Source: Mycobacterium sp. URHD0025 (GTDB lineage: Bacteria > Actinomycetota > Actinomycetes > Mycobacteriales > Mycobacteriaceae). From it: 64,000 nucleotides of DNA. Both the position numbers and the translations under genes were made by a program. Every line of letters starts with the position of its first letter. Positions within the stretch are counted from its first letter, which is position 1. The notes beneath the pieces are model-generated. The model saw only the letters and a program-made list of their open reading frames with translations, made no database searches and had not been told where the DNA came from. Below are positions 33,442 through 41,430 of the stretch, one piece after another. The stretch covers positions 141,922-205,921 of the forward strand of contig NZ_AUEQ01000016.1 in assembly GCF_000426065.1 (NCBI RefSeq), given 5' to 3'.

Positions 33442-33457
33442 CTGGTACGCTTCGGTC

Positions 33458-34321
33458 ATGAGCCTGAGCTTCCACACCTTCGATCCAGCCACCCGGCGAC
33501 TGGACACCGCGCCCGGAGCCGTCGAGGCCTACCCCGGTGGGGACGTCGCCGTCCGCCACCTCGAGCCCGTCTCCGACGGCCGGCGACCCGTCGCCTGGAA
33601 CGCCGGAGGTACCCTGAATTTCGCCGCGGTGGCGCAATGGGTCGCCTTTCACAAAGACGCGCGCCCGATCCTGGTGATGCCGTATCTGCCGTCCGCGCGC
33701 GGCGATCACGATGCGACCTACGACGCACAAGGTGTCGCGCGCCTGACCGCGGCGACCGGAGTGCATGACGTCGTCGCCGCCGACCCGCACTCCGGCGCCT
33801 GGGCCGCATCCGCCGAGGCCTACGGTGCCGCCGTCCATGCCGTCAGCGCTACCGATCTCATCGCCGAATCCCCACTGGCCCAGATGGACTGGGACGGTGT
33901 GATCGCGCCCGACAAGGGTGCCGTGGGCCGCGCCGGCGCGGTCGCGAACCGGCTCGGCGTGAGGCTGTTGACGGCGGGCAAGGTGCGGGACCCGAAGACA
34001 GGAGCGCTGTCCGGGTTCACCGCGCCCGACGATCTGGAGCCGGGCCGGTACCTGCTGGTCGACGACATCTGCGACGGCGGAGGCACTTTCGCCGGTCTTG
34101 CCCAGGCCATCCGTGAAACCGAGCCCGCTGCCGAACTGCACCTGTGGGTCACCCACGGCCTGTTCACGGGGCGGTGGCGCGAGAACCTGCTGCCGCACTT
34201 CGCGTCGATCACCGCCGCGAACACCAGCCCCGGCATCGCCCCGGATGCCCTGCCCGCGGACGTCCGGCAGGTGCCGCTGATCGAGCACGTCGTGTCCTTG
34301 CTCACCGAAATGGAGAACTGA
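33458..34321 (+). CDS. PRPP-synthetase-like phosphoribosyl (pyro)phosphokinase
   Basis: A 287-residue type I phosphoribosyltransferase-fold protein. It resembles ribose-phosphate pyrophosphokinase: LVMPYLPSARGDH, DVVAADPHSGAWA and the PRPP loop YLLVDDICDGGGTF. It is shorter than housekeeping PrsA (~320 residues) and diverged. It is followed after two bases by a NAMPT-like gene, as in nicotinamide-salvage operons where it supplies PRPP. A related phage pair uses this fold to make ADP-ribose pyrophosphate; sequence alone cannot say which product is made here. Confidence 0.85.
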   Translation: MSLSFHTFDPATRRLDTAPGAVEAYPGGDVAVRHLEPVSDGRRPVAWNAGGTLNFAAVAQWVAFHKDARPILVMPYLPSARGDHDATYDAQGVARLTAATGVHDVVAADPHSGAWAASAEAYGAAVHAVSATDLIAESPLAQMDWDGVIAPDKGAVGRAGAVANRLGVRLLTAGKVRDPKTGALSGFTAPDDLEPGRYLLVDDICDGGGTFAGLAQAIRETEPAAELHLWVTHGLFTGRWRENLLPHFASITAANTSPGIAPDALPADVRQVPLIEHVVSLLTEMEN

Positions 34322-34323
34322 TC

Positions 34324-35865
34324 ATGAGTTTCAACTCACGCGACTACAGCCCTGCCACCATCGACGCGCTGACCGTGCTGATGGAGACCGACGCATACAA
34401 GCTCGATCACCGCAGGCAGTACCCGGAGCGCACCGAGTTCGTGTATTCCAACCTGACGGCCCGCGGCAGCCGCATCCCGGAGGTCGACTGGACTGTGTTC
34501 TTCGGGCTGCAGGCGTACCTGACCGATCTGGCGGCCCGCTGGCAGACCTTCTTCGACGCCGACATCGATGAGGTGTGCCGCGCCTACGAGGAACGTGTCA
34601 GCGACATCCTGGGACCGAATAGCGTTGGCTCCGAGCACATTCGCGATCTGCACGCTTACGGAAGGCTGCCGTTGCGGTTCCGGGCGCTGCCCGAGGGGAC
34701 CGTCACCCCGCTGGGTATCCCGTACCTGACGGTGGAGAACACCGAGCCGCGGTTCTTCTGGCTGACCAACTACATCGAGACCGATCTGTCGGCCGCGTTG
34801 TGGCAGCCCATCACGTCGGCCACCACGGCCTGGCGCAACCGGTGCCTGCTGGACGAGCGTGCCGAGGCCTCCGGTGCCGCGCCGGCCGCAGTCGATTGGC
34901 AGGGCCATGATTTCTCGGCCCGCGGTATGGCCGGCATGGGTGCGGCGTCGGTCAGTGGCGCCGCGCACCTGCTGAGCTTCACCGGCACCGATTCGCTGTC
35001 GGCGCTGGGCTGGATCGACCGGTTCTACCCAGGCTCTCCCGACGGGACCGTGCTGGGCGGTTCGGTGCCGGCCACCGAGCACTCGGTGATGACAGCGAAC
35101 GGGCCGGAAGGGGAGTTGGCCACGTTCGGGCGCCTGCTGGACCTGTATCCGTCGGGCATCGTCTCGGTGGTCAGCGACAGCTGGGACCTGTGGCAGGTGG
35201 TGACGGAGTTCCTGCCCGCGCTGAAGGACACGATCATGGCGCGGGACGGAAAACTGGTGATCCGCCCCGACTCTGGCGAACCGGAGCTCATCCTGTGTGG
35301 TGATCCGGCCGCACCGGCCGGCAGCCCGCAGCGCAAGGGCGTGGTGAACCTGCTGGCCGAGACGTTCGGGACCACCGAGAACACTGCCGGTTACCGAGAA
35401 CTGGACCCGCACGTCGGCGTGATCTACGGCGACTCGATCAATTTCGAGCGGGCCGATTCGATCACCGCGAACCTGATGCGGCAGGGCTATGTTTCGACCG
35501 TCCCAGTATTCGGATTTGGTTCTTATACATACCAATTCGTCACTCGGGACACCTTCTCGCTGGCAGTGAAGGCGACGTGGGTGCAGGTGGACGGGCAGGG
35601 TCGCGACATCTTCAAGGATCCGGTCACCGATTCGGGTACCAAGCGTTCGGCACGCGGCCGGCTGGCGGTGCTGGGCGGCATGGACGGCTCGTTGGCACTG
35701 CTGCAGCGAGCCACCGCCGACCAGGAGGCCAATTCGCGACTGCGGACGGTCTTCGAGGACGGTGTGTTCGCCGGCGCCACGACGTTCGCCGGGGTGCGCG
35801 CCGAGCTTCGTGCCAGTTGGGCTCGGTTTGAGGCCGCGAAGATCCGACGGGAAGAGGTGGCATGA
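34324..35865 (+). CDS. Nicotinamide phosphoribosyltransferase (NAMPT/NadV-like)
   Basis: A 513-residue enzyme converting nicotinamide and PRPP to NMN. Motifs are SGAAHLLSFTGTDSLSAL, GGSVPATEHSVMTA (catalytic His), VSVVSDSWDLW, LVIRPDSGEPE, VIYGDSINFE and FKDPVTDSGTKRSARGRL; all match eukaryotic/bacterial NAMPT. Length is normal. It gives the cell a non-deamidating route from nicotinamide to NAD. Its stop overlaps a seven-codon frame, and the Nudix gene starts 13 bases later. Confidence 0.93.
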   Translation: MSFNSRDYSPATIDALTVLMETDAYKLDHRRQYPERTEFVYSNLTARGSRIPEVDWTVFFGLQAYLTDLAARWQTFFDADIDEVCRAYEERVSDILGPNSVGSEHIRDLHAYGRLPLRFRALPEGTVTPLGIPYLTVENTEPRFFWLTNYIETDLSAALWQPITSATTAWRNRCLLDERAEASGAAPAAVDWQGHDFSARGMAGMGAASVSGAAHLLSFTGTDSLSALGWIDRFYPGSPDGTVLGGSVPATEHSVMTANGPEGELATFGRLLDLYPSGIVSVVSDSWDLWQVVTEFLPALKDTIMARDGKLVIRPDSGEPELILCGDPAAPAGSPQRKGVVNLLAETFGTTENTAGYRELDPHVGVIYGDSINFERADSITANLMRQGYVSTVPVFGFGSYTYQFVTRDTFSLAVKATWVQVDGQGRDIFKDPVTDSGTKRSARGRLAVLGGMDGSLALLQRATADQEANSRLRTVFEDGVFAGATTFAGVRAELRASWARFEAAKIRREEVA

Positions 35866-35877
35866 CAGAGTTGGAAT

Positions 35878-36561
35878 GTGCGTGACGAACCCGCAGACGA
35901 TCAGCGCACATGGCTGTCGGTGGACCTCGTGGCGATCACCGACGATCCGGACGACCCGGCACTGGTGCTCTACCGCCGTGAACGCGCCCCGCACGCCGGG
36001 CAGCTGTCGCTGCCCGGCGCGGTGATGGACCCGGCGAGGGGGCAGACGGTCGCGCAGACTGCCGGCTGGATCGCCGACGAGCGAGCGCATACGCAGGTGC
36101 TCGACGGTACCGAGCCGTTTCCGATCACCGTGGTGTCCGATCCCAGCCGTGACGAGCGGGGTCACACGGTCTCACTGGTGTGCCTCACCCGGGTGTGCTC
36201 CCCGGGTCAAGGCGCGGTGTTGATCAGGGCGGGCGACCGGATTCCGGCCCCGATGCCGTTCGGCCATGACCGCATGCTCGCCGCGGCCGCGGGCCGGGCG
36301 TTCGATGGGCTGTTCACCGACAGTGCGGTGGCCCGGGCGTTGGTATCGACCGACGCTGCGCACGGAACCACCGGCACCGGGCTGTGGTCCACCCTGCGGC
36401 TGTTGCACCACTTGGCGGGGCGGGATCCGGAACACGCCCCCACTGCGGAGGCGGTGCGTCGGCGCAGGTCCAGGACGACGGTGCTGGTGCCGGGCGGCAA
36501 GGTGGCAGCTGTCACGCGCCCCGAGACGGTTTATGTGAGCACTGACGCCACATTTGCCTAA
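35878..36561 (+). CDS. Nudix-fold protein with degenerate Nudix box, NrtR-like regulator
   Basis: A 227-residue protein. LSVDLVAITDDPD and the region AGQLSLPGAVMDP, then TVVSDPSRDERGHTVSLVCL, match the N-terminal half of NrtR regulators. The Nudix helix lacks the catalytic GX5EX7REUXEEXGU residues (TVAQTAGWIADERA stands in its place), so hydrolysis is unlikely. The C-terminal ~90 residues with basic RRRRSRTTVLVPGGK could be the winged-helix DNA-binding part. NrtR senses ADP-ribose and represses NAD synthesis genes; this fits its operon. GTG start, weak ribosome site. Confidence 0.75.
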   Translation: MRDEPADDQRTWLSVDLVAITDDPDDPALVLYRRERAPHAGQLSLPGAVMDPARGQTVAQTAGWIADERAHTQVLDGTEPFPITVVSDPSRDERGHTVSLVCLTRVCSPGQGAVLIRAGDRIPAPMPFGHDRMLAAAAGRAFDGLFTDSAVARALVSTDAAHGTTGTGLWSTLRLLHHLAGRDPEHAPTAEAVRRRRSRTTVLVPGGKVAAVTRPETVYVSTDATFA

Positions 36562-36621
36562 TCGGTAACATCAATCTCATTGGCAACGACATTCACAGGT
36601 GTCGCAGCTGTAGGGGGTGAG

Positions 36622-37191
36622 ATGCGGAAATGTCTGCGGGGTGTGCTCGCGGCGCTGGTGTGTGCCCTGGCGCTGATCGCCAGTCCGGTACCCGCGCCGG
36701 CCGCGCCACCCGTGGCCGGCAAGGACTTCACCAAGCCCGCCATCGTCATCCTCGGCTACGGGCTGAAGCCCGACGGCTCGATGCGCGCCATCTTGTATCA
36801 CCGCGTGCTCACGGGCCTCGCGATCGCGCAGGCGTTCCCGCAGGCCCCGGTCATCGTGACCGGCGGCAACCCGAAGAACGGGCAGACCGAGGCCGCACAG
36901 ATGCGCAATCTGCTTGTCATGCTTGGTCTTCCGGCCAACCGCATCATCGTCGAGGACCGGGCGAACAGCACCGTCCAGAATGCACAGTTCTCGGTTCCGC
37001 TCGCGAAGAAGGCGGGCGCGACGGGAATCATCGTGGTGACGTCGTCGACGCATCAGGGCCGCGCCGACCAGAACTTCGCCGATGCCGGTGGCAATGTGCT
37101 GGCCACGGTGAGCTTCCCCGACGGCAATCCGTCGGTGAACATCGCCCAGTTCGTGCGTGACGTGCTGAGTCCGTTGACGCCGATCGGCTGA
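36622..37191 (+). CDS. Exported DUF218 (YdcF/SanA-like) protein
   Basis: A 189-residue protein. GGGGGTGAG precedes ATG 36622, and the signal peptide ends near APAAP. The DUF218 domain has AIVILGYGLKPDGSM, PVIVTGGNPKNGQTEAAQM, IIVEDRANSTVQNA and VTSSTHQGRAD, the last two carrying the conserved polar active-site residues. Family members act on envelope precursors or reduce vancomycin sensitivity in E. coli; the precise activity is unknown. Confidence 0.88.
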   Translation: MRKCLRGVLAALVCALALIASPVPAPAAPPVAGKDFTKPAIVILGYGLKPDGSMRAILYHRVLTGLAIAQAFPQAPVIVTGGNPKNGQTEAAQMRNLLVMLGLPANRIIVEDRANSTVQNAQFSVPLAKKAGATGIIVVTSSTHQGRADQNFADAGGNVLATVSFPDGNPSVNIAQFVRDVLSPLTPIG

Positions 37192-37239
37192 AACAGCCAC
37201 ACCATGCACCCCTGGCCGGCATTACGATGACTGCCCGAG

Positions 37240-37839
37240 ATGAACAGTCCCACCACGTCGGTCGAGGCCGACAAGAGCGCCTTCCGGGCGCGTCTACTCG
37301 CCGCCATGATCGAGTCGATCGTGGAGGACGGGTATCAGAACACCACCGTCGCTGACATCGTGCGCCGGGCCAAGACGTCGCGACGCACCTTCTATGAGCA
37401 TTTCGGGAGTCGTGAGGAGTGTTTCGTAGCGCTGTTGACCAGCGTCAACACCAGACATGTGCGTGAGGTCGCGGGGGGCGTAGACCGAACCGCGCCCTGG
37501 CAGGATCAGGTCCGCCAAGCCGTCCAGGCCTGGATCGCCTCCTATGAGGCCAATCCCGAATTGATGCTGGCCTGGATTCGCGATCTACCGACCATGGGAA
37601 CCGCAGCGCGCGCCCTGCAGCGCGAGTCGATGGAGAATTTCATCGCCATGGTGCAGGCGTTGACGGACAACGAAGCATTCCGCTCGGCCGGTGTGTCGAT
37701 CTCGCGGCGTCGCACCATCATGATGATCGGCGGGTTGCGTGAGCTGACCGCGATCACCGTGGAGAGCGGTGGTCAGATAGGGGAGATCACCGAGGATGCG
37801 GTGGCGGCCTGCACCGCGATGCTGAGGCCGGTCAGCTGA
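37240..37839 (+). CDS. TetR-family regulator
   Basis: A 199-residue protein with the DNA-binding helices TVADIVRRAKTSRRTFYEHF at about 39-58. The C-terminal domain is helical. It overlaps the convergent DUF2834 gene by eight bases. No clear operator is seen in the 48-base gap upstream, so its targets are unknown. Confidence 0.88.
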   Translation: MNSPTTSVEADKSAFRARLLAAMIESIVEDGYQNTTVADIVRRAKTSRRTFYEHFGSREECFVALLTSVNTRHVREVAGGVDRTAPWQDQVRQAVQAWIASYEANPELMLAWIRDLPTMGTAARALQRESMENFIAMVQALTDNEAFRSAGVSISRRRTIMMIGGLRELTAITVESGGQIGEITEDAVAACTAMLRPVS

Positions 37840-38308
37840 CGGCCACCGCCGCCTGCTGGTGGCGGCGCTGCCGTTCGATGGTCGCGAAGTAGAAGGCGAA
37901 CGCGAACGCGAAGCTCGTGAACAGGCTCGCCACGAAGAACAGCCATGGGTGGCGAATGCCGCGGCGCAGCCCGTCGATGATCGTAAACAGCGGCAGCAGA
38001 ATGACATTCGCGATCGTGTAGTCGGCACTGGCCGAGCCGGCCGCGGGGTTGGTGTACCCCAGCGCGATGAATTCGGCCCAGCTGCCCGGTCCCCAGATCG
38101 GATTGCCGTCCGGTTGGGCGTAATGCGCGACGAACTGCATGTTGAAGTACCAGCAGATCGGGATCGAGGCCAGGCCGACGACGTAGTAGGCCACCTCGAC
38201 GCGGGAGAGCACCGGACCGGGCGGACGCGAGAAGACGTGGGGGTTGAGGCGGATGACGAGCGCGACGACGGCCACGCCCAGCACTGCATGAACGATGAGC
38301 GACACCAT
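37832..38308 (-). CDS. DUF2834-like membrane protein
   Basis: A 158-residue protein with about four helices (near 5-22, 39-58, 97-112, 120-145). The central GPGSWAEFIALGYTNPAAGS and ASADYTIANVILLPLFTIID match DUF2834-type proteins. Its start lies 30 bases from the palindrome TGTCAATATTGACA, the putative site of the divergent TetR regulator. Confidence 0.75.
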   Translation of the reverse strand: MVSLIVHAVLGVAVVALVIRLNPHVFSRPPGPVLSRVEVAYYVVGLASIPICWYFNMQFVAHYAQPDGNPIWGPGSWAEFIALGYTNPAAGSASADYTIANVILLPLFTIIDGLRRGIRHPWLFFVASLFTSFAFAFAFYFATIERQRRHQQAAVAVS

Positions 38309-38337
38309 GGCGTGAGCACACTCCCGATGCCGAGTTT

Positions 38338-38351
38338 TGTCAATATTGACA
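38338..38351. promoter_or_regulatory. Operator A: perfect 14-bp palindrome between DUF2834 and tetR
   Basis: TGTCAATATTGACA is perfectly symmetrical and lies in the 88-base divergent promoter. The same TTTTGTCA...ATTGACA core recurs 660 bases away after the tetR gene. Confidence 0.7.
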
Positions 38352-38396
38352 TTTCATGCCGTTGGCACCTCTCGGCCGTGCGGTAACTTCACTGCC

Positions 38397-39002
38397 ATGG
38401 TCAGACCGGCGCAGACGGCGCGCAGTGAGCGCACTCGCGAGGCGCTGCGCCAGGCCGCGTTGGTGCGGTTCCTCGCCCAGGGCGTCGAGGCCACCTCGGC
38501 CGAACAGATCGCCGCCGACGCCGGCGTCTCGTTGCGCACCTTCTATCGGCACTTCACGTCCAAGCACGATCTGCTGTTCGCCGACTATGACGCGGGCCTG
38601 CACTGGTTCCGGGCGGCGCTGGCGGAGCGTCCGGCGACCGAATCGATCCTCGATTCGGTGCAATCCGCGGTCCTGGCCTTCCCGTATGACGTCGACGCGG
38701 TCACGAAGATCGCTGGGATGCGCGCGGCGGAGCTCGACCCGGACCGGATCGTGCGGCACATCCGGCAGGTCGAATCCGACTTCGCCGATGCGGTCGCCGA
38801 GGTTCTCGTGGCGCGCCGCGGAGCGGTACCGCACGGCGACGACGGACTGCGGGTCGTGGTCACGGCCAGATGTGTGGCGGCCGCGGTGTTCGGTGCCATG
38901 GAGTTGTGGATGGTCGGCGACAAGGCGGGAGAGCGTTCATTGCCCGAGCTGGCGCGGATGTGCCGGACCGCCTTGGAGGCGCTGCGCACCGGGCTTGATT
39001 GA
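38397..39002 (+). CDS. TetR-family regulator
   Basis: A 201-residue protein. The recognition helices are IAADAGVSLRTFYRHFTSKH at about 34-53. ATG 38397 is chosen over an upstream in-frame ATG that would overlap the operator. Matching palindromes precede and follow it, so it probably represses itself, the divergent DUF2834 gene and the FAD oxidoreductase downstream. Confidence 0.9.
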   Translation: MVRPAQTARSERTREALRQAALVRFLAQGVEATSAEQIAADAGVSLRTFYRHFTSKHDLLFADYDAGLHWFRAALAERPATESILDSVQSAVLAFPYDVDAVTKIAGMRAAELDPDRIVRHIRQVESDFADAVAEVLVARRGAVPHGDDGLRVVVTARCVAAAVFGAMELWMVGDKAGERSLPELARMCRTALEALRTGLD

Positions 39003-39027
39003 TGTTTTGTCATTATTGACAAAACAT
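39002..39027. promoter_or_regulatory. Operator B: long palindrome before the FAD oxidoreductase gene
   Basis: Arms ATGTTTTGTCA (39002-39012) and TGACAAAACAT (39017-39027) are perfectly complementary around TTAT. It contains the same TGTCAnnATTGACA core as operator A. It sits between the tetR stop and the next start, 25 bases upstream. Confidence 0.7.
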
Positions 39028-39051
39028 GAGCCTCGGTGTCAGCCTCAGTCG

Positions 39052-40608
39052 ATGGCGGACTACGACGCGATCGTGATCGGCGCGGGGCACAACGGGCTGG
39101 CCGCTGCGGCCATGCTGGCCCGGGCGGGGCTGCGGACCCTGTGCCTGGAGGCCAAGCGATACGCCGGCGGCATGGCATCGACCGTCGAATTGTTCGACGG
39201 CTACCGGTTCGAGATCGCCGGCTCGCTGCAGTTCCCCACCGCGGCGGTGGTGAGCACCGAACTCGGCCTGGACAGCTTGCCGACCGTGGACCTGGAAGTC
39301 ATGTCGGTGTCACTGCGGGGAATCGGTGACCCGCCCGTCGTCTATTACGCCGACCCGATGAAGATGCTGGCCCACCTCGGTGAGGTCCACGGCGCCGATG
39401 CGGTGGCCGGGATGGCCGGGCTGATGGCCTGGAGCCTGGCGCCCACCCGAGCGCTGGGCCGATTCGACGCGGGCCGTCCGCCCCGCACGCTCGATGAGAT
39501 GTACGCCTGTGCGACAACGGAATCCGAGCGCGCCGCAATCGATGACCTGCTGTTCGGATCGGTCAGCGATGTGCTGGACCGCTATCTGCCCGACCGGGAC
39601 AAGCACGGTGCGTTGCGTGGCATGCTGGCCTTTCTGGCGGTCAACACCACCTACCGCGGTCCTGAGACGCCGGGCAGCGCGGCCGCCCTCGCCTACGGGC
39701 TGGCGGTGCCCGACGAGAACGCCATGCTGATGAAGAAGCTGGTGGGCGGAATCGGTGCCCTGACAGAACATCTGGACGGCATGCTCACGGCGGCCGGTGG
39801 TGAGCTGCGACTGCGTAGCAGTGTCGATCGGATATCGGTCGAGGCCGGCCGGATCACCGGGGTGCGACTGGTTGACGGCACGACCATCACCGCGCCCGTT
39901 GTGGTCTCGGCGATCGCCCCCGACACCACGGTCACCAAGCTGCTCGACCCCGAGGCGCTGCCGGCCGAGGTGCGCGAGCGGTTCACCCGCATAGACCATC
40001 GAGGTAGTTACCTGCAGATGCACTTCGCGCTCGACGGGGCACCCGGCTTCGACAGTCCGTACGAAGTACTCAACGATCCTGAGATGCAAGCTGCCATCGG
40101 GCTTTTCAGCACTCCCGAAGAGCTGCAACAGCAGTGGCAGGACGCCCGCCACGGGATCGTGCCCGCCGATCCCGCGATCGCCTTCCAGATTCCGTCGGCC
40201 CACGATCCGACGCTGGCCCCTGCGGGCAAACATGCCGCCTCGGCGTTTGCGCTGTGGTTCCCGGTCGAGGAGTCCACATCAGGGTACGGCGAGATGAAAG
40301 CCGAGATGGGCCGACGCGTGATCGAGAAGATCGCCAGGCTGGCACCGGATTTCGAACGCCGGATCATCCGCCACACCACATTCACCCCGCGCCACATGGG
40401 GACCATGTTCGGCGCGCCGGGCGGCGACTACTGCCACGGTCTGATTCATCCAGAGCAGATGGGCCCGAACCGGCCCGGACCCAAAGGATATGTCGGCCAA
40501 CCGATTCCCATCGAAGGCTTGTACCTGGCCAGCGCCGGCTGCCACGGCGGCCCCGGTATCACCTTCATCCCCGGCTACAACGCCGCCAAGGCGGTGCTGG
40601 CCGGCTAG
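39052..40608 (+). CDS. FAD-dependent phytoene-desaturase-like oxidoreductase
   Basis: A 518-residue flavoprotein of the CrtI/phytoene dehydrogenase-like family. The dinucleotide motif is DAIVIGAGHNGLAAAAMLA at the N-terminus, followed by GGMASTVELFDGYRFEIAG, and the C-terminal FAD motif is LYLASAGCHGGPGITFIPGY. Such enzymes oxidise or isomerise isoprenoids and long-chain lipids; no carotenoid genes are nearby, so the substrate is open. The second copy of the TetR palindrome lies in its promoter. Confidence 0.88.
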   Translation: MADYDAIVIGAGHNGLAAAAMLARAGLRTLCLEAKRYAGGMASTVELFDGYRFEIAGSLQFPTAAVVSTELGLDSLPTVDLEVMSVSLRGIGDPPVVYYADPMKMLAHLGEVHGADAVAGMAGLMAWSLAPTRALGRFDAGRPPRTLDEMYACATTESERAAIDDLLFGSVSDVLDRYLPDRDKHGALRGMLAFLAVNTTYRGPETPGSAAALAYGLAVPDENAMLMKKLVGGIGALTEHLDGMLTAAGGELRLRSSVDRISVEAGRITGVRLVDGTTITAPVVVSAIAPDTTVTKLLDPEALPAEVRERFTRIDHRGSYLQMHFALDGAPGFDSPYEVLNDPEMQAAIGLFSTPEELQQQWQDARHGIVPADPAIAFQIPSAHDPTLAPAGKHAASAFALWFPVEESTSGYGEMKAEMGRRVIEKIARLAPDFERRIIRHTTFTPRHMGTMFGAPGGDYCHGLIHPEQMGPNRPGPKGYVGQPIPIEGLYLASAGCHGGPGITFIPGYNAAKAVLAG

Positions 40609-40952
40609 CGGTTACGCAACTGTTCGGCCCAGTCCTTGGGTACCCGCCCCTTCGGGCCGGGTACCGGCTGATCTTTCGGATGATGCTGCGGGGGCGCCAG
40701 CTCGGGCCCGTCGTAGTACTCGTTGGTCTCGAAGTTCCAGAACCAGTCCTCGCCTGGTTCGAACGAGCGGATGATCGGGTGTCCGCTTTCACGCCAGTGT
40801 GCCGATGCGTGGCGGGCCGGCGAATCGTCGCAGCACCCGATGTGACCGCACGCCGCGCAGCGCCGCAGGTGTACCCACCAGCCTCCTGAGGCGGTGCACT
40901 CCGCACACCCGGGTCCGCTGGGACGAGCGGTCGGATCGACGGCATTGCTCAT
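40605..40952 (-). CDS. UBP-type zinc finger protein
   Basis: A 115-residue protein with the ZnF-UBP pattern: CAECTASGGWWVHLRRCAACG, HIGCCDDSPARHASAHW and HPIIRSFEPGEDWFW, supplying Cys and His ligands for zinc. In eukaryotes this domain binds free ubiquitin tails; bacterial members are of unknown function. Convergent with the oxidoreductase by a four-base overlap. Confidence 0.9.
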   Translation of the reverse strand: MSNAVDPTARPSGPGCAECTASGGWWVHLRRCAACGHIGCCDDSPARHASAHWRESGHPIIRSFEPGEDWFWNFETNEYYDGPELAPPQHHPKDQPVPGPKGRVPKDWAEQLRNR

Positions 40953-40985
40953 ATCTCCGAGCGTAGCCGCGAGTAATCTCGCCGC

Positions 40986-41426
40986 ATGGCAACCAGCGAT
41001 TCCCGTGAAGTAGTCATCGAGGCGACCCCGCAGGAGATCCTCGATGTTGTGGCCGACGTGGAGGCGACGCCGAGCTGGTCGCCGCAGTACCAGCGCGCCG
41101 AGATCCTCGAGAGCTACGACGATGGCCGGCCCAAGCGGGTCAAGATGACGGTGAAGGCCGCGGGGCTGACCGATGAGCAGGTGATCGAATACACCTGGAG
41201 TGAGAACAAGGTCAGCTGGACGCTGGTGAGCGCCGGTCAGCTCAAGGCCCAGGATGCCAGCTACACCTTGACCCCCGACGGCGACAAGACCAAGGTGCGG
41301 TTCGACATCACGATCGACCTGTCGGTGCCACTGCCGGGCTTCATCCTGAAGCGGACCATGAAGGGCGGCGTCGAAACCGCCACACAGGGCCTGCGCAAGC
41401 AGGTGCTCAAGGTCAAGAAGGGCTAG
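40986..41426 (+). CDS. SRPBCC-family protein (Rv0854/Rv0857-like)
   Basis: A 146-residue START-like protein: REVVIEATPQEILDVVADVE, TPSWSPQYQRAEIL, KAAGLTDEQVIEYTW, and the C-terminal helix GGVETATQGLRKQVLKVKKG. A similar gene occurs at 46.1 kb, giving two members flanking the CoA-transferase region as in M. tuberculosis. Hydrophobic ligand likely but unknown. Confidence 0.88.
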   Translation: MATSDSREVVIEATPQEILDVVADVEATPSWSPQYQRAEILESYDDGRPKRVKMTVKAAGLTDEQVIEYTWSENKVSWTLVSAGQLKAQDASYTLTPDGDKTKVRFDITIDLSVPLPGFILKRTMKGGVETATQGLRKQVLKVKKG

Positions 41427-41430
41427 CCCG

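Noticed and set aside
28200..33457. Genomic island integrated at the tRNA cluster
   Set aside because: The region is unusual and next to tRNA genes, but I saw no integrase, no duplicated tRNA end and no composition shift I could measure by eye.
38356..39051. Much longer N-terminus for the phytoene-desaturase-like protein
   Set aside because: The extension is the out-of-frame reading of the tetR gene; the FAD motif starts at the ATG at 39052.
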